Source: Bacteroidota bacterium
GTDB lineage: Bacteria > Bacteroidota > Bacteroidia > Bacteroidales > JAADJA01
Length of the DNA stretch: 64,000 nucleotides
Direction of reading: 5' to 3'
Assembly (NCBI GenBank): GCA_020444515.1
Contig: JAHLKX010000002.1
Coordinates: 434,001-498,000 of the forward strand
The notes beneath the pieces were generated by a model. It worked only from the letters and a program-made list of their open reading frames with translations. It ran no database searches and was not told the DNA's origin. A program made the position numbers and the translations under genes. Positions within the stretch are counted from its first letter, which is position 1. Each line of letters starts with the position of its first letter. Of the stretch, positions 45,381-54,000 are shown one piece after another.

Positions 45381-47489
45381 ATGATCACCAACCCGACATA
45401 TTTAGTCAAGTTCCTGCTGTTAGGTATTCTTATTGTTATCTCCAATGCAATTCAGGCAAACAGTGAAAAAGACAGCCTCTTAACAGTATTTAAAAGTGCT
45501 GATCATGATACGGTGCGTATCATGGCCTTATTTGGCCTGGGCAACCTATACATTGACGGGCCTTCCGACTCACTGTTGCATTATTATGACCGGGCACTGA
45601 AAATCACCCGGGCTAATCTTGACCGACTTGAAAAGGAAAGAATTTTCGCCGGGCCGGAATTCGATGCCTATAAAAACTTCGAGGTTCGGGCTGTAATCGA
45701 GTTTGGCATAGAATATTTTTTCAGAAGTGATTATGACAAAGCCTTACAATATTATTTTGAGGCCCTAAAAATCGCACGCCAGATTGGTGATCCGGGATTG
45801 TTATCGGAGTGTTTGAGCGAGATTGGCATCGTTTATAAGAACCAGGGTAGGTTTGAACTGGCCCTTGATTATTATGCCCGGTCCCTTGCTTATGCAGAAC
45901 AAACAATGGATACCAGTTGGATCGCTAGCAGCAAGGTGAATCTTGGCAATGTCTACAAGGAACAAGGTTATCTGACCCTGGCCCTGAAATATTACCTGGA
46001 AGCACTTTCAACCCTTGAGCCCCTGGGACATGATCGACGTATTGCTGCTTGCTATCAAAATATTGGCGATATTTATCATAAACAACATGATTTCAACAAA
46101 GCCCTGGAATATTATAGCCGGGCGCTTAGTCTGGCTAAAAACTCCAATGATCTGGTCAGGGAAACCACTTGCTATATGAATATCGGTTATGTTTATGCGG
46201 GTTTGAATGCATTTCAAGAAGCACGTAATTTTTATGATAAAGCACTTGACTTATTCGACAAATCCGGCTATTCCCATGAAAAAGATGATTGTTTTATTCT
46301 GATCGGCGATACATACATGGGGGAAGATGATGCTAAAACGGCTGCAGGTTATTACCAGAAAGCGCTCGAATTATCCCAATCGGAAGGTGATTTGTCCAGG
46401 CAATCGGAATCCCTGATCAAACTGGGACAGATTCGTGCAAAAGAAAAACAATACAGTGAGGGCATCAAATTAACACACAATGGCCTTCAGATGGCTAAAC
46501 AGGTGGGAGCCCTTGATTTGCAGGTAGAAGCGTATAAAACCCTTTCCGATGTTTATGATCATCAGGGGCAATTTGATCAATCGCTGAAGCAGTTCAGAAT
46601 ATATGCCGATTTGAAGGACAGCCTTTTCAGTGTTGAAAAATACCGTACCATCGCCGAGATGGAGATGAAATACGAAACCGAAAAAAAGGAAGCTCAACTG
46701 GCCCTGCTTGAAGAACAAAGTGAAGTCCAGGAACTCCGGTTAAGCCGCCGCAACCGGATGATGTATACCACCGGTGCAGTTGCTGCTTTGCTATTGGTCA
46801 TTGGTTATATTTCATTTCGGAACTATCGTTTGAGAAGCCGCCAGAAAGCCATTACACTGGAGCAGCAACTGATGCGATCACAAATGAATCCCCATTTTAT
46901 CTTTAACTCGCTCATTGCTATTCAAAGTTATATTTACAAGCAGGATCCGGTAAAAGCCGGGGATTTCCTGGCTAAGTTTGCTGATCTTGTACGGATCACC
47001 CTCGAAAATTCACGTGTTGAATTTGTTTTGCTTGAAAAGGAACTCCGGATGCTCAATGCCTATCTTGAATTACAATCGCTGCGCTATGATGGTAAGTTTG
47101 ATTTTTCCATCAAATTGGATGAGACCATCGATCCTGCAGAAACACTTATCCCGCCTATGATGGCCCAACCTTTTATCGAAAATGCCATTGAACATGGCTT
47201 GAGGCATAAAAAAGAACGGGGTTCATTGAAAATTGAATTTGCTGCTAACGGGCAATCAATAAAATGTACGATTAGTGATGATGGAGTTGGTCGTGAAAAA
47301 GCGAAAGAAATGGAAGCTAAAAAAGGGCATCAATCCATGGCTACCGGAATTACACGGGAGCGCCTGGCAAATTTTAGTAAAAAGTTCAGGCAGAAGTTTA
47401 TATTGCAAATTGAGGATTTAATTTCACAAACAGGCGATGCAGGGGGTACACTGGTTGTGCTGGAATTGCCTATTAAATCAATCAATTAG
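45381..47489 (+). CDS. TPR-containing LytS-type sensor histidine kinase
   Basis: 702 residues. A signal peptide (about 1-26) is followed by about nine TPRs (about 40-410) in the periplasm, a coiled coil (about 425-458), one TM helix (about 463-483), the His_kinase domain with QMNPHFIFNSLIAIQSYIYK (His505) and a HATPase with IENAIEHGLRHKKE. This architecture is common in Bacteroidota LytS/YpdA-like sensors, which signal to LytTR regulators. The cognate regulator is the next gene, 82 nt downstream. Confidence 0.93.
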   Translation: MITNPTYLVKFLLLGILIVISNAIQANSEKDSLLTVFKSADHDTVRIMALFGLGNLYIDGPSDSLLHYYDRALKITRANLDRLEKERIFAGPEFDAYKNFEVRAVIEFGIEYFFRSDYDKALQYYFEALKIARQIGDPGLLSECLSEIGIVYKNQGRFELALDYYARSLAYAEQTMDTSWIASSKVNLGNVYKEQGYLTLALKYYLEALSTLEPLGHDRRIAACYQNIGDIYHKQHDFNKALEYYSRALSLAKNSNDLVRETTCYMNIGYVYAGLNAFQEARNFYDKALDLFDKSGYSHEKDDCFILIGDTYMGEDDAKTAAGYYQKALELSQSEGDLSRQSESLIKLGQIRAKEKQYSEGIKLTHNGLQMAKQVGALDLQVEAYKTLSDVYDHQGQFDQSLKQFRIYADLKDSLFSVEKYRTIAEMEMKYETEKKEAQLALLEEQSEVQELRLSRRNRMMYTTGAVAALLLVIGYISFRNYRLRSRQKAITLEQQLMRSQMNPHFIFNSLIAIQSYIYKQDPVKAGDFLAKFADLVRITLENSRVEFVLLEKELRMLNAYLELQSLRYDGKFDFSIKLDETIDPAETLIPPMMAQPFIENAIEHGLRHKKERGSLKIEFAANGQSIKCTISDDGVGREKAKEMEAKKGHQSMATGITRERLANFSKKFRQKFILQIEDLISQTGDAGGTLVVLELPIKSIN

Positions 47490-47529
47490 ATTAACATTAT
47501 ACTTTTTTTATTTGGATGGAGATTCTGAT

Positions 47530-47537
47530 TATATTTG
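47530..47537 (+). promoter_or_regulatory. -7 element for the LytTR response regulator
   Basis: TATATTTG matches TAnnTTTG 34 nt before the start; TTTG occurs 15 nt upstream. The regulator may therefore have its own promoter besides read-through from the kinase gene. Confidence 0.45.
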
Positions 47538-47571
47538 CCAAATAATTACCAATTAAGGAAGCTCATTCATC

Positions 47572-48309
47572 ATGTTATCAGTTGTCATCATTGATGATGA
47601 ATCAAAAGCAAGAGAAGCCATTATCAACATTTTAGGCTTAAGCCGGAATTCAATGACCATTGCCGGGGAAGCTGATTCTGTGGAGTCGGGTTTTGAATTG
47701 ATCAACCGAACCCAACCCGACCTGGTTCTACTCGATATCAACCTTACCGATGGAACCGGTTTCGACTTGCTGAAAAATTTCAACGGATTTAATTTCAAAC
47801 TGATCTTCATCACTGCCCACGAGGAATATGCCATTCAAGCGTTTAAATTCAGTGCAGTGGACTATATTTTAAAACCGGTTGTTGCTGCCGATTTGCTTTA
47901 TGCCGTTGAGAAAGCCGGCAAAGCCATTCAGCAGGAAGAGACTGAAATCAAAATCAGTACTTTGCTGGCCAATCTTGAAAAGATCAAAAAAATTGTATTG
48001 AAAACAGCTGAAAGCATTCATATAGTGCATGTGAAAAACATAATTCGTTGTGAAGCAGATGTCAATTATACCAGTTTTTATCTCGATAATGGTGAACGGC
48101 TGCTCGTGTCACGCACACTCAAAGAATTTACTGAAATGCTGGAGCCGGCCGGATTTTTCCGCACCCACCAATCCCACCTGGTCAATCTCGATTATGTAAC
48201 CCGCTTTGACAAAAACGAAGGTGGGCACCTCGTCCTCAACGATGATTCAATCGTTCCGGTCGCTTCGAGGAAACGGGATGACCTCTTTAAGGTATTCGAG
48301 GATATGTAA
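47572..48309 (+). CDS. LytTR-family response regulator
   Basis: 245 residues. The receiver (about 1-120) has Asp8/Asp9 in VVIIDDE, phosphoacceptor Asp55 in VLLDINLTDGTG, and the conserved Lys in YILKPV. The LytTR DNA-binding domain (about 145-243) has HVKNIIRCEADVNYTSFYL, FFRTHQSHLVNLDYV and PVASRKRDDLFKVF. Such regulators bind pairs of direct repeats spaced two helical turns apart. It partners the TPR-LytS kinase upstream and may regulate the following surface-protein locus. Confidence 0.94.
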   Translation: MLSVVIIDDESKAREAIINILGLSRNSMTIAGEADSVESGFELINRTQPDLVLLDINLTDGTGFDLLKNFNGFNFKLIFITAHEEYAIQAFKFSAVDYILKPVVAADLLYAVEKAGKAIQQEETEIKISTLLANLEKIKKIVLKTAESIHIVHVKNIIRCEADVNYTSFYLDNGERLLVSRTLKEFTEMLEPAGFFRTHQSHLVNLDYVTRFDKNEGGHLVLNDDSIVPVASRKRDDLFKVFEDM

Positions 48310-48725
48310 CGCAGTTTTGTTCAGGGTCCATTGTTTTGGGTTACTATCCACCCCATGATAAATTGTAGGTATTTCATGAATTAGCTTCTTCAGCCAATTC
48401 CCCGAAATACCATTTTGGCCATTTCAACTTTATTCCTGCAAATAATAACCCACCTCCGGCAGATAATAATCCTTTTCCTTGTACCTTCTGATCAAGCCAT
48501 ATATTTATCAATGCTTTTGTATTGAAAAATAACATAACGAAATGGTTGATATATCTAAAAAAAATATATATTTTTATGCAGAATTCACCCGTACAGGTGA
48601 AATTCAAATAAGAAAGGAAAACCACAACTTAATACAATATAGATCAAATAAAAAATATCCATTAACCCGTGATGAGCCATGCTTGATTTAAAGTATGACT
48701 GATCCGTATCAAAAACAAAGGAAAG
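48310..48725 (+). other. Intergenic region with direct repeats and hairpin
   Basis: A 415-nt gap without a credible gene. It contains the 21-bp-period direct repeat (48435-48469) and an imperfect hairpin, GAATTCACC (48581-48589) with GGTGAAATTC (48596-48605). No full TAnnTTTG element was found before the clostripain gene. An 83-codon minus-strand frame across it is low in information and overlaps the repeats. Confidence 0.5.
48435..48469 (+). repeat. Direct repeat with 21-bp period, site A
   Basis: CCTGCAAATAATAA (48435-48448) and CCGGCAGATAATAA (48456-48469) are identical at 12 of 14 positions and start 21 bp apart. A closely related pair is at 50420-50454. Period and arrangement fit LytTR operators, but a non-regulatory mini-repeat is possible. 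Confidence 0.6.
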
Positions 48726-50357
48726 ATGAAAGCAAAATTTTTTATCACCATGATTTTTGCAGCAGCATTGTTCACCAGCTGCTCAAAAGATGAAACCGAC
48801 GAGCCCCAAACCACAGAAAGGGAATGGACCATCATCGGTTATTTCAACGGAAACAATAACCTCGACAACACCCAGGCCGGAACCAGTTACATCATTGGCG
48901 ATGTGCAGGAAATGGAGCATGCAGGCGGATCGGAATCTGTGACTTCCATCGTCATGCTCAGCTCATTGAAAACCGGTGGGAACGCCAATTACTACAAAAT
49001 TGAAAAAGCTGAAAACCAATTGCCCGACCAGGTTAAATCAATCCTGCTCGAAGATATGGGTTCCAAGGACATGTCGGATCCGCAGACACTCATCAATTTT
49101 ATCAAATATGCCAAAGATAATTATCCGGCCAAGCGTTACATGCTGGTGCTCAACAGCCATGGAGGCGGCTGGTACGGCGTAAGCCCGGATGAAGCCAATG
49201 GCAGTGGTGATATGATGAGCCTGCCGGACCTGCGGATGGCCATGGAGACCGGTCCTCACTTTGATATTGTGGTTTTCCATGCCTGCCTCATGAGTATGAC
49301 CGAGGTGGCCTATGAAATCAAAGACCTGGCCAATTACATGGTCTCCAGCGAGATCTCCATGCCGGCACTCAGTGTATTGGGAGCCAATGTGTGGCTTCAG
49401 GAAATGATGAGCAATCCAGCAATGTCATCTTATGATGTCTCTAAAAAGATCGTTCAATGTGTATATGACAATGGTTCATTTGCCCAGAAAACAACCCATA
49501 TGGCGGTTACCGACCTTTCCAAAATGGATGCCCTGGGTGCCAAAGTAGCCAATCTTGGAAATAAATTGACGACCGAGGTGGGTAATAACTGGGGTGAAGT
49601 TTTCGAAGCCTGGAATGAAACCCATTATATCTGTCCCGACTTTCCTTCATTTACCGATTTACGGGAATTTATAAAAAAACTACAGCAAAAGCCTGGATTG
49701 AGCCAGATCAATTACATAACCCAGGCATGCAACGACGTGATTTCCGCTTATAATGATGCGATCCCATTTACCAAATGTTATCTCGAAAATAATGAACAAC
49801 CCTATGGCGGGCTTACCATTCATTTCCCCCAACAGGAACAATTTTTCGATAAAGCGGAATACAATAATCTGCAATTCAAAGAAACAAACTGGCACAATTT
49901 CCTCACCATATTTATTGAAAATACACAGGGTGGTGGAGGACAGATAGGGGATGATGAAGTTGGTATTGCCGGGTCGGTTACTTATCCGGGATTTAATCTA
50001 TCGGGTAACACCTATGTGCTTGTTTACACCGTTGAAGGAGGAAATGTTAACTTATTGGGATATGGGAATACCGAAGCAAATGGAACCTTTGAATTCCTGA
50101 TTACCGGAATAACCCAGACCACCGATTTCGCTTTTGAAGCATACGATGATGCCAATGGAAACGAGCAGCTCGATTTTGGTGAAGGCTATGGTTTTTGGGA
50201 TGGAAATGGTAATAACCAATGGGATGACCTTCTGACTGGCCAACCGGGCAATATTTATGAGGGAATCAACATCATTTTGACAACGTTCAACGGTGAAAAA
50301 GTCATCCCAGTTCAACATGAACCCATTAGCCTGAAAGAGATAAGGCTCTTTGATTGA
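48726..50357 (+). CDS. Clostripain-family (C11) cysteine peptidase, lipoprotein
   Basis: 543 residues. The lipobox FTSC (Cys19) follows a signal peptide. The C11 domain (about 32-400) shows REWTIIGYFNGNNNLDN, catalytic His145 in LNSHGGGWYGVSPDE and catalytic Cys187 in VVFHACLMSMTEVAYEI. A C-terminal beta-sandwich (about 417-543) with an acidic FEAYDDANGNEQLDFGEG segment could bind calcium or a glycan. C11 peptidases cleave after Arg or Lys and some mature surface proteins. It sits between two LytTR genes, just upstream of large secreted proteins. Confidence 0.9.
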   Translation: MKAKFFITMIFAAALFTSCSKDETDEPQTTEREWTIIGYFNGNNNLDNTQAGTSYIIGDVQEMEHAGGSESVTSIVMLSSLKTGGNANYYKIEKAENQLPDQVKSILLEDMGSKDMSDPQTLINFIKYAKDNYPAKRYMLVLNSHGGGWYGVSPDEANGSGDMMSLPDLRMAMETGPHFDIVVFHACLMSMTEVAYEIKDLANYMVSSEISMPALSVLGANVWLQEMMSNPAMSSYDVSKKIVQCVYDNGSFAQKTTHMAVTDLSKMDALGAKVANLGNKLTTEVGNNWGEVFEAWNETHYICPDFPSFTDLREFIKKLQQKPGLSQINYITQACNDVISAYNDAIPFTKCYLENNEQPYGGLTIHFPQQEQFFDKAEYNNLQFKETNWHNFLTIFIENTQGGGGQIGDDEVGIAGSVTYPGFNLSGNTYVLVYTVEGGNVNLLGYGNTEANGTFEFLITGITQTTDFAFEAYDDANGNEQLDFGEGYGFWDGNGNNQWDDLLTGQPGNIYEGINIILTTFNGEKVIPVQHEPISLKEIRLFD

Positions 50358-50387
50358 TCGACTTTAGGAAAATGATCATAAATAATA

Positions 50388-50424
50388 GAAGCTCCTGCGG
50401 ATTGCAGGGGCTTCTTTTATTTTC
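50388..50424 (+). terminator. Intrinsic terminator of the clostripain gene
   Basis: GAAGCTCCTGC (50388-50398) pairs with GCAGGGGCTTC (50404-50414, one G-T pair), followed by a T-rich tract. Confidence 0.88.
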
Positions 50425-50454
50425 AAATAATAAATCAATCCCGGCAAATAATAA
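50420..50454 (+). repeat. Direct repeat with 21-bp period, site B
   Basis: TTTTCAAATAATAA (50420-50433) and CCGGCAAATAATAA (50441-50454) share CAAATAATAA and start 21 bp apart, as in site A. A third related piece, TTTATTCCTGCAAA (50489-50502), also occurs beside site A (48429-48442). It lies 64 nt before the orphan LytTR gene. Confidence 0.6.
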
Positions 50455-50517
50455 TTTGCCTCTTTTTCTGAAAGGGGTTCAGCCTAATTTTATTCCTGCA
50501 AAACCAACCGGTGATCA

Positions 50518-51009
50518 ATGGACAGGATCATTATTATCGACGACAGGGGCATCAGGAATGAATTAGAGGCTTTTATCATAGCCAATAGGGATCATATCCG
50601 ACTGAATTCAGATATGGATGAGGTCTCCCTGGGAAATAATCCGGCCTTACAGGAGATTATTTCCAAATACGAGGAAAAATATAAAGTGAAGATCCAATCA
50701 CGGGATAAAATTATGATTTACCGCCTGAATGAAATTATTTGTTTGCAATCAAATGGTGAAAAAACATTCGTAAAACTAATCAGCGGGGAAATAAATACAG
50801 TCAATGAAACATTGGATGTGGTTGAAGATCAGCTTCAAAATTTCCCATTTCTACGACCCAATGATCATTTTTTGGTAAACCTACATCATATTATTGAAAT
50901 TAAAGACCAGCCAAATGCAGCAATTATCATGACAAATGGTGATCCAATTCCCCTTTCCAACAATAGAAAAGAAATGATAATTAATTCACTGAATAAATTC
51001 ATTAAATAA
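50518..51009 (+). CDS. Orphan LytTR DNA-binding protein with receiver stub
   Basis: 163 residues. The N-terminus (MDRIIIIDDRGIRNEL) looks like the first strand and helix of a receiver domain, but the rest of the receiver, including any phosphoacceptor Asp, is missing. A short linker with EIISKYEEKYKVKI leads to a full LytTR domain (about 62-163) with RLNEIICLQSNGEKTFVKL, FPFLRPNDHFLVNLHHII and PLSNNRKEMI. It is probably controlled by abundance, not phosphorylation. The direct repeats upstream suggest autoregulation, and the giant secreted protein starts 10 nt downstream. Confidence 0.85.
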   Translation: MDRIIIIDDRGIRNELEAFIIANRDHIRLNSDMDEVSLGNNPALQEIISKYEEKYKVKIQSRDKIMIYRLNEIICLQSNGEKTFVKLISGEINTVNETLDVVEDQLQNFPFLRPNDHFLVNLHHIIEIKDQPNAAIIMTNGDPIPLSNNRKEMIINSLNKFIK

Positions 51010-51018
51010 AATTAAAAA

Positions 51019-54000
51019 ATGACGACCATGAAAAATTCATTACAAGTTTTAAAAATTAAAAAAGCAGTAAGCCTCATCCTCACTGTTTTGTTGATGATCC
51101 TGCTGGGTGGAATGAATACTCAGGCCCAGGTATCATTTACCCAAACCCTGAATGCCGACTTTTACAAAGGCGCCTATAACGATCTGATCGTTAGTTCGGA
51201 CAATGTTTATTTGCCTTATCAGGCAACAGATGTTACAACATGGCTCACAACAACTGTGCTGCCACAAACATTGGAAGGCCATAAAGCGGCTACCTGGAAC
51301 AACAGGTATGTATATGTTGTCGGCGGGTATAACGATCTGACCTATTCCACTGCCGTCTACCGGGCAACATTGAATACTTCTGGTATCAGCAGTTGGACCA
51401 CCCTGAATCCTTTACCAGTTGGTTTGAGGGATCATGCCGTCGTTATCGGGACCAACACCATTTATGTGCTGGGTGGCCGGGATGCATCCAACATCTACAA
51501 TACAATTTATTTTGCCACAATCAATACCGATGGTTCACTGGGAACATGGGAAACAGCGTCGGTTACCCTGCCGGCAAATCTCTGGGGGCACACCGCAGTA
51601 TATTGCAATGGGTATATTTATGTGGCAGGCGGTGCCAATACCAATTCTGCTACTGCTGCCCTGAACACCGTATATGTTGCGAAAGTACTGGCGGATAATA
51701 CGCTGTCAGCATTCACGGCAACCACTTTACTGCCCGCTACCCGCAATGGTCACAGTATGGTAACTTTTGGCGACAAAGTATATGTTATTGCAGGATTTGC
51801 CAATGGAGGAACTAAAACCAATACAGTTTATGTTGCAACATCTGGTATTGATGGTACACTGGGGGCATGGTCATCAGCAGCCGCACTTCCGGTAACCATC
51901 AGCAATCATTCATCCGTTATTATGAACGGTTTGATTACCGTGCTGGCCGGAGAAAGCGGAGGTACCCTGACCAATAAAGTTTATTATGCCGATATCAATG
52001 CATCCCCTTTGGTGTGGAACCTTGCCACGAACGTACTGTATGATTATACCAGGGATGGAGCTGCTTTTGCCCATGACGGATGGATCGGTTATTGCGGTGG
52101 TCAGAACCTGTCGGGTACACCGATTCATAATACCCGTTATGCCAATGTCACTAAATCCGCGGATTATAGTATGAACGGGTTTTTTGTATCCCATCCCTTT
52201 TATGAATTGGGTGCTGAGAGAGTCATTACAGAATTGTCTTTTGCCGCATCCAATCCGGCTGTGTCAAATACACAGATTGCTTATCGTACAGCAGGGGAGG
52301 ATCTTGATTGGGATAACTGGACAGCACTTACTTCAATCAGTCCGGTAACTGTTGGAGTGACCGACAGATACCTGCAATACAAAGTTATATTTACCGGAGA
52401 TGGATTGGTAACGCCTGTTTTCCACGATATGAATCTCTGGACACCCGGAACGGAGCTTTACGGTAACCTGAATGGAATTACCACTTTTGACCTTGCAAGC
52501 AGTCCGTATTGGGTTACAGCTGATATTTCCTTTACATCGGGAACACATACCTTCGATGCCGGGGTTGAATTGAACTTCCTCCCCGAAACAGGATTGACAG
52601 TCAGTCAGGCCAACATGGTTTGTAACGGGACTGTTGCGGATTCGGTTAAGTTTATTGGATATACATCTGAGATAGGCACATGGGATGGTATATATTTTGA
52701 CCCCAATAGTGACAATGGTGTTTCTTCGCAATTTTACTATACCGCTATTGTGGGTGCAGGTTATGGAAGTTGGAATGCGAATCTTTATTGCAATAGTACA
52801 AATGAACCATTACTGATGCATTGCAGCTTAAGAGCAGCAGACGGCCATGGTTTAAATTTGAATTCTGCCCATTTAACCATTGAAGAAACTTTTTTTGGAG
52901 GAAATACAGAAAGCGGTATTTATCACAACAATTCAAATCCTTCGTATGTGAATTGCGAAACTTCAAATAACCAATTCGCTGGATTATATCTCACTTCTGT
53001 TGCATCGGAACCGAATTTTTACGGAATGTTATCTCAAAATAACACCTATGCCATGTACTATCCTTCACCTGATTTTACTATTCTTCCTCCCAACGGCAAT
53101 GGCCTGACATTTACAGGCAATACCTATAATGGCATTTGTATAGAAGCTGGTAGGGTTGGGAATAATCAAACATGGAACTCCATTGCTTATGACTATATTA
53201 TGCTTGGTAATCTGGTAATTGGTAAAGCAGGAAATAATTGCCGGTTAACAATAGAACCGGGAAATACTGTAAAATTTGTTCCCGGAGCTAATTTGCAAAT
53301 AGGAGTATATATTCCTTATACGCATTATGGAGGTGAATTGTATGCGATCGGTACTGCAGACAGCCTTATTACCTTTACATCATATGATGAAACTATAGGT
53401 GGTTGGGAAGGAATTTATTTTGATGACAACAGCGATTGGTATAGTGGAAGTTCAGTGATGGATTATTGTGTTGTGGAAAAAGGAAATAATTATAACATGT
53501 ACTTCTATAACACAAATCAGGCCCAAATATTTAATGCAATCATTCGGGATGCGATACTGGATGGAGTTAAACTCTTTAGTTCATATGGACTGTTTGAAGA
53601 TTGTGATTTTTATGGTTTTGGTAGGTATCCTATTTATTTTGAAAATTGGGAAGCATCACCAACACTTACAAATAATACCTATAGCGGGAAGGGAATAAAT
53701 CTCATTGGCTATTCTGGAGGGCATATCACCAGCGACAGGACACTACAAAATGATGGTATCGACTATCATATATTGAACTCAATAACAGTTGGTAAATCTG
53801 GGAATAACACTCGTTTAACAATAGAACCAGGCCTTATACTGAATTTTGAGCCGGGCACTCGACTGCAGGTTGGAACTTATATCCCTTATTCCCATTATGG
53901 TGGAGAGTTATTTGCTGAAGGCACTAGCGGGAATGAGATCACTTTCAAAGCCTATAATGACACTCCCGGTGGATGGGAAGGAATTTATTTTGACGACAAC

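Noticed and set aside
48374..48625. 83-codon minus-strand frame in the 48.3-48.7 kb gap
   Set aside because: It runs through the direct repeats and an AT-rich hairpin region and shows no family features.
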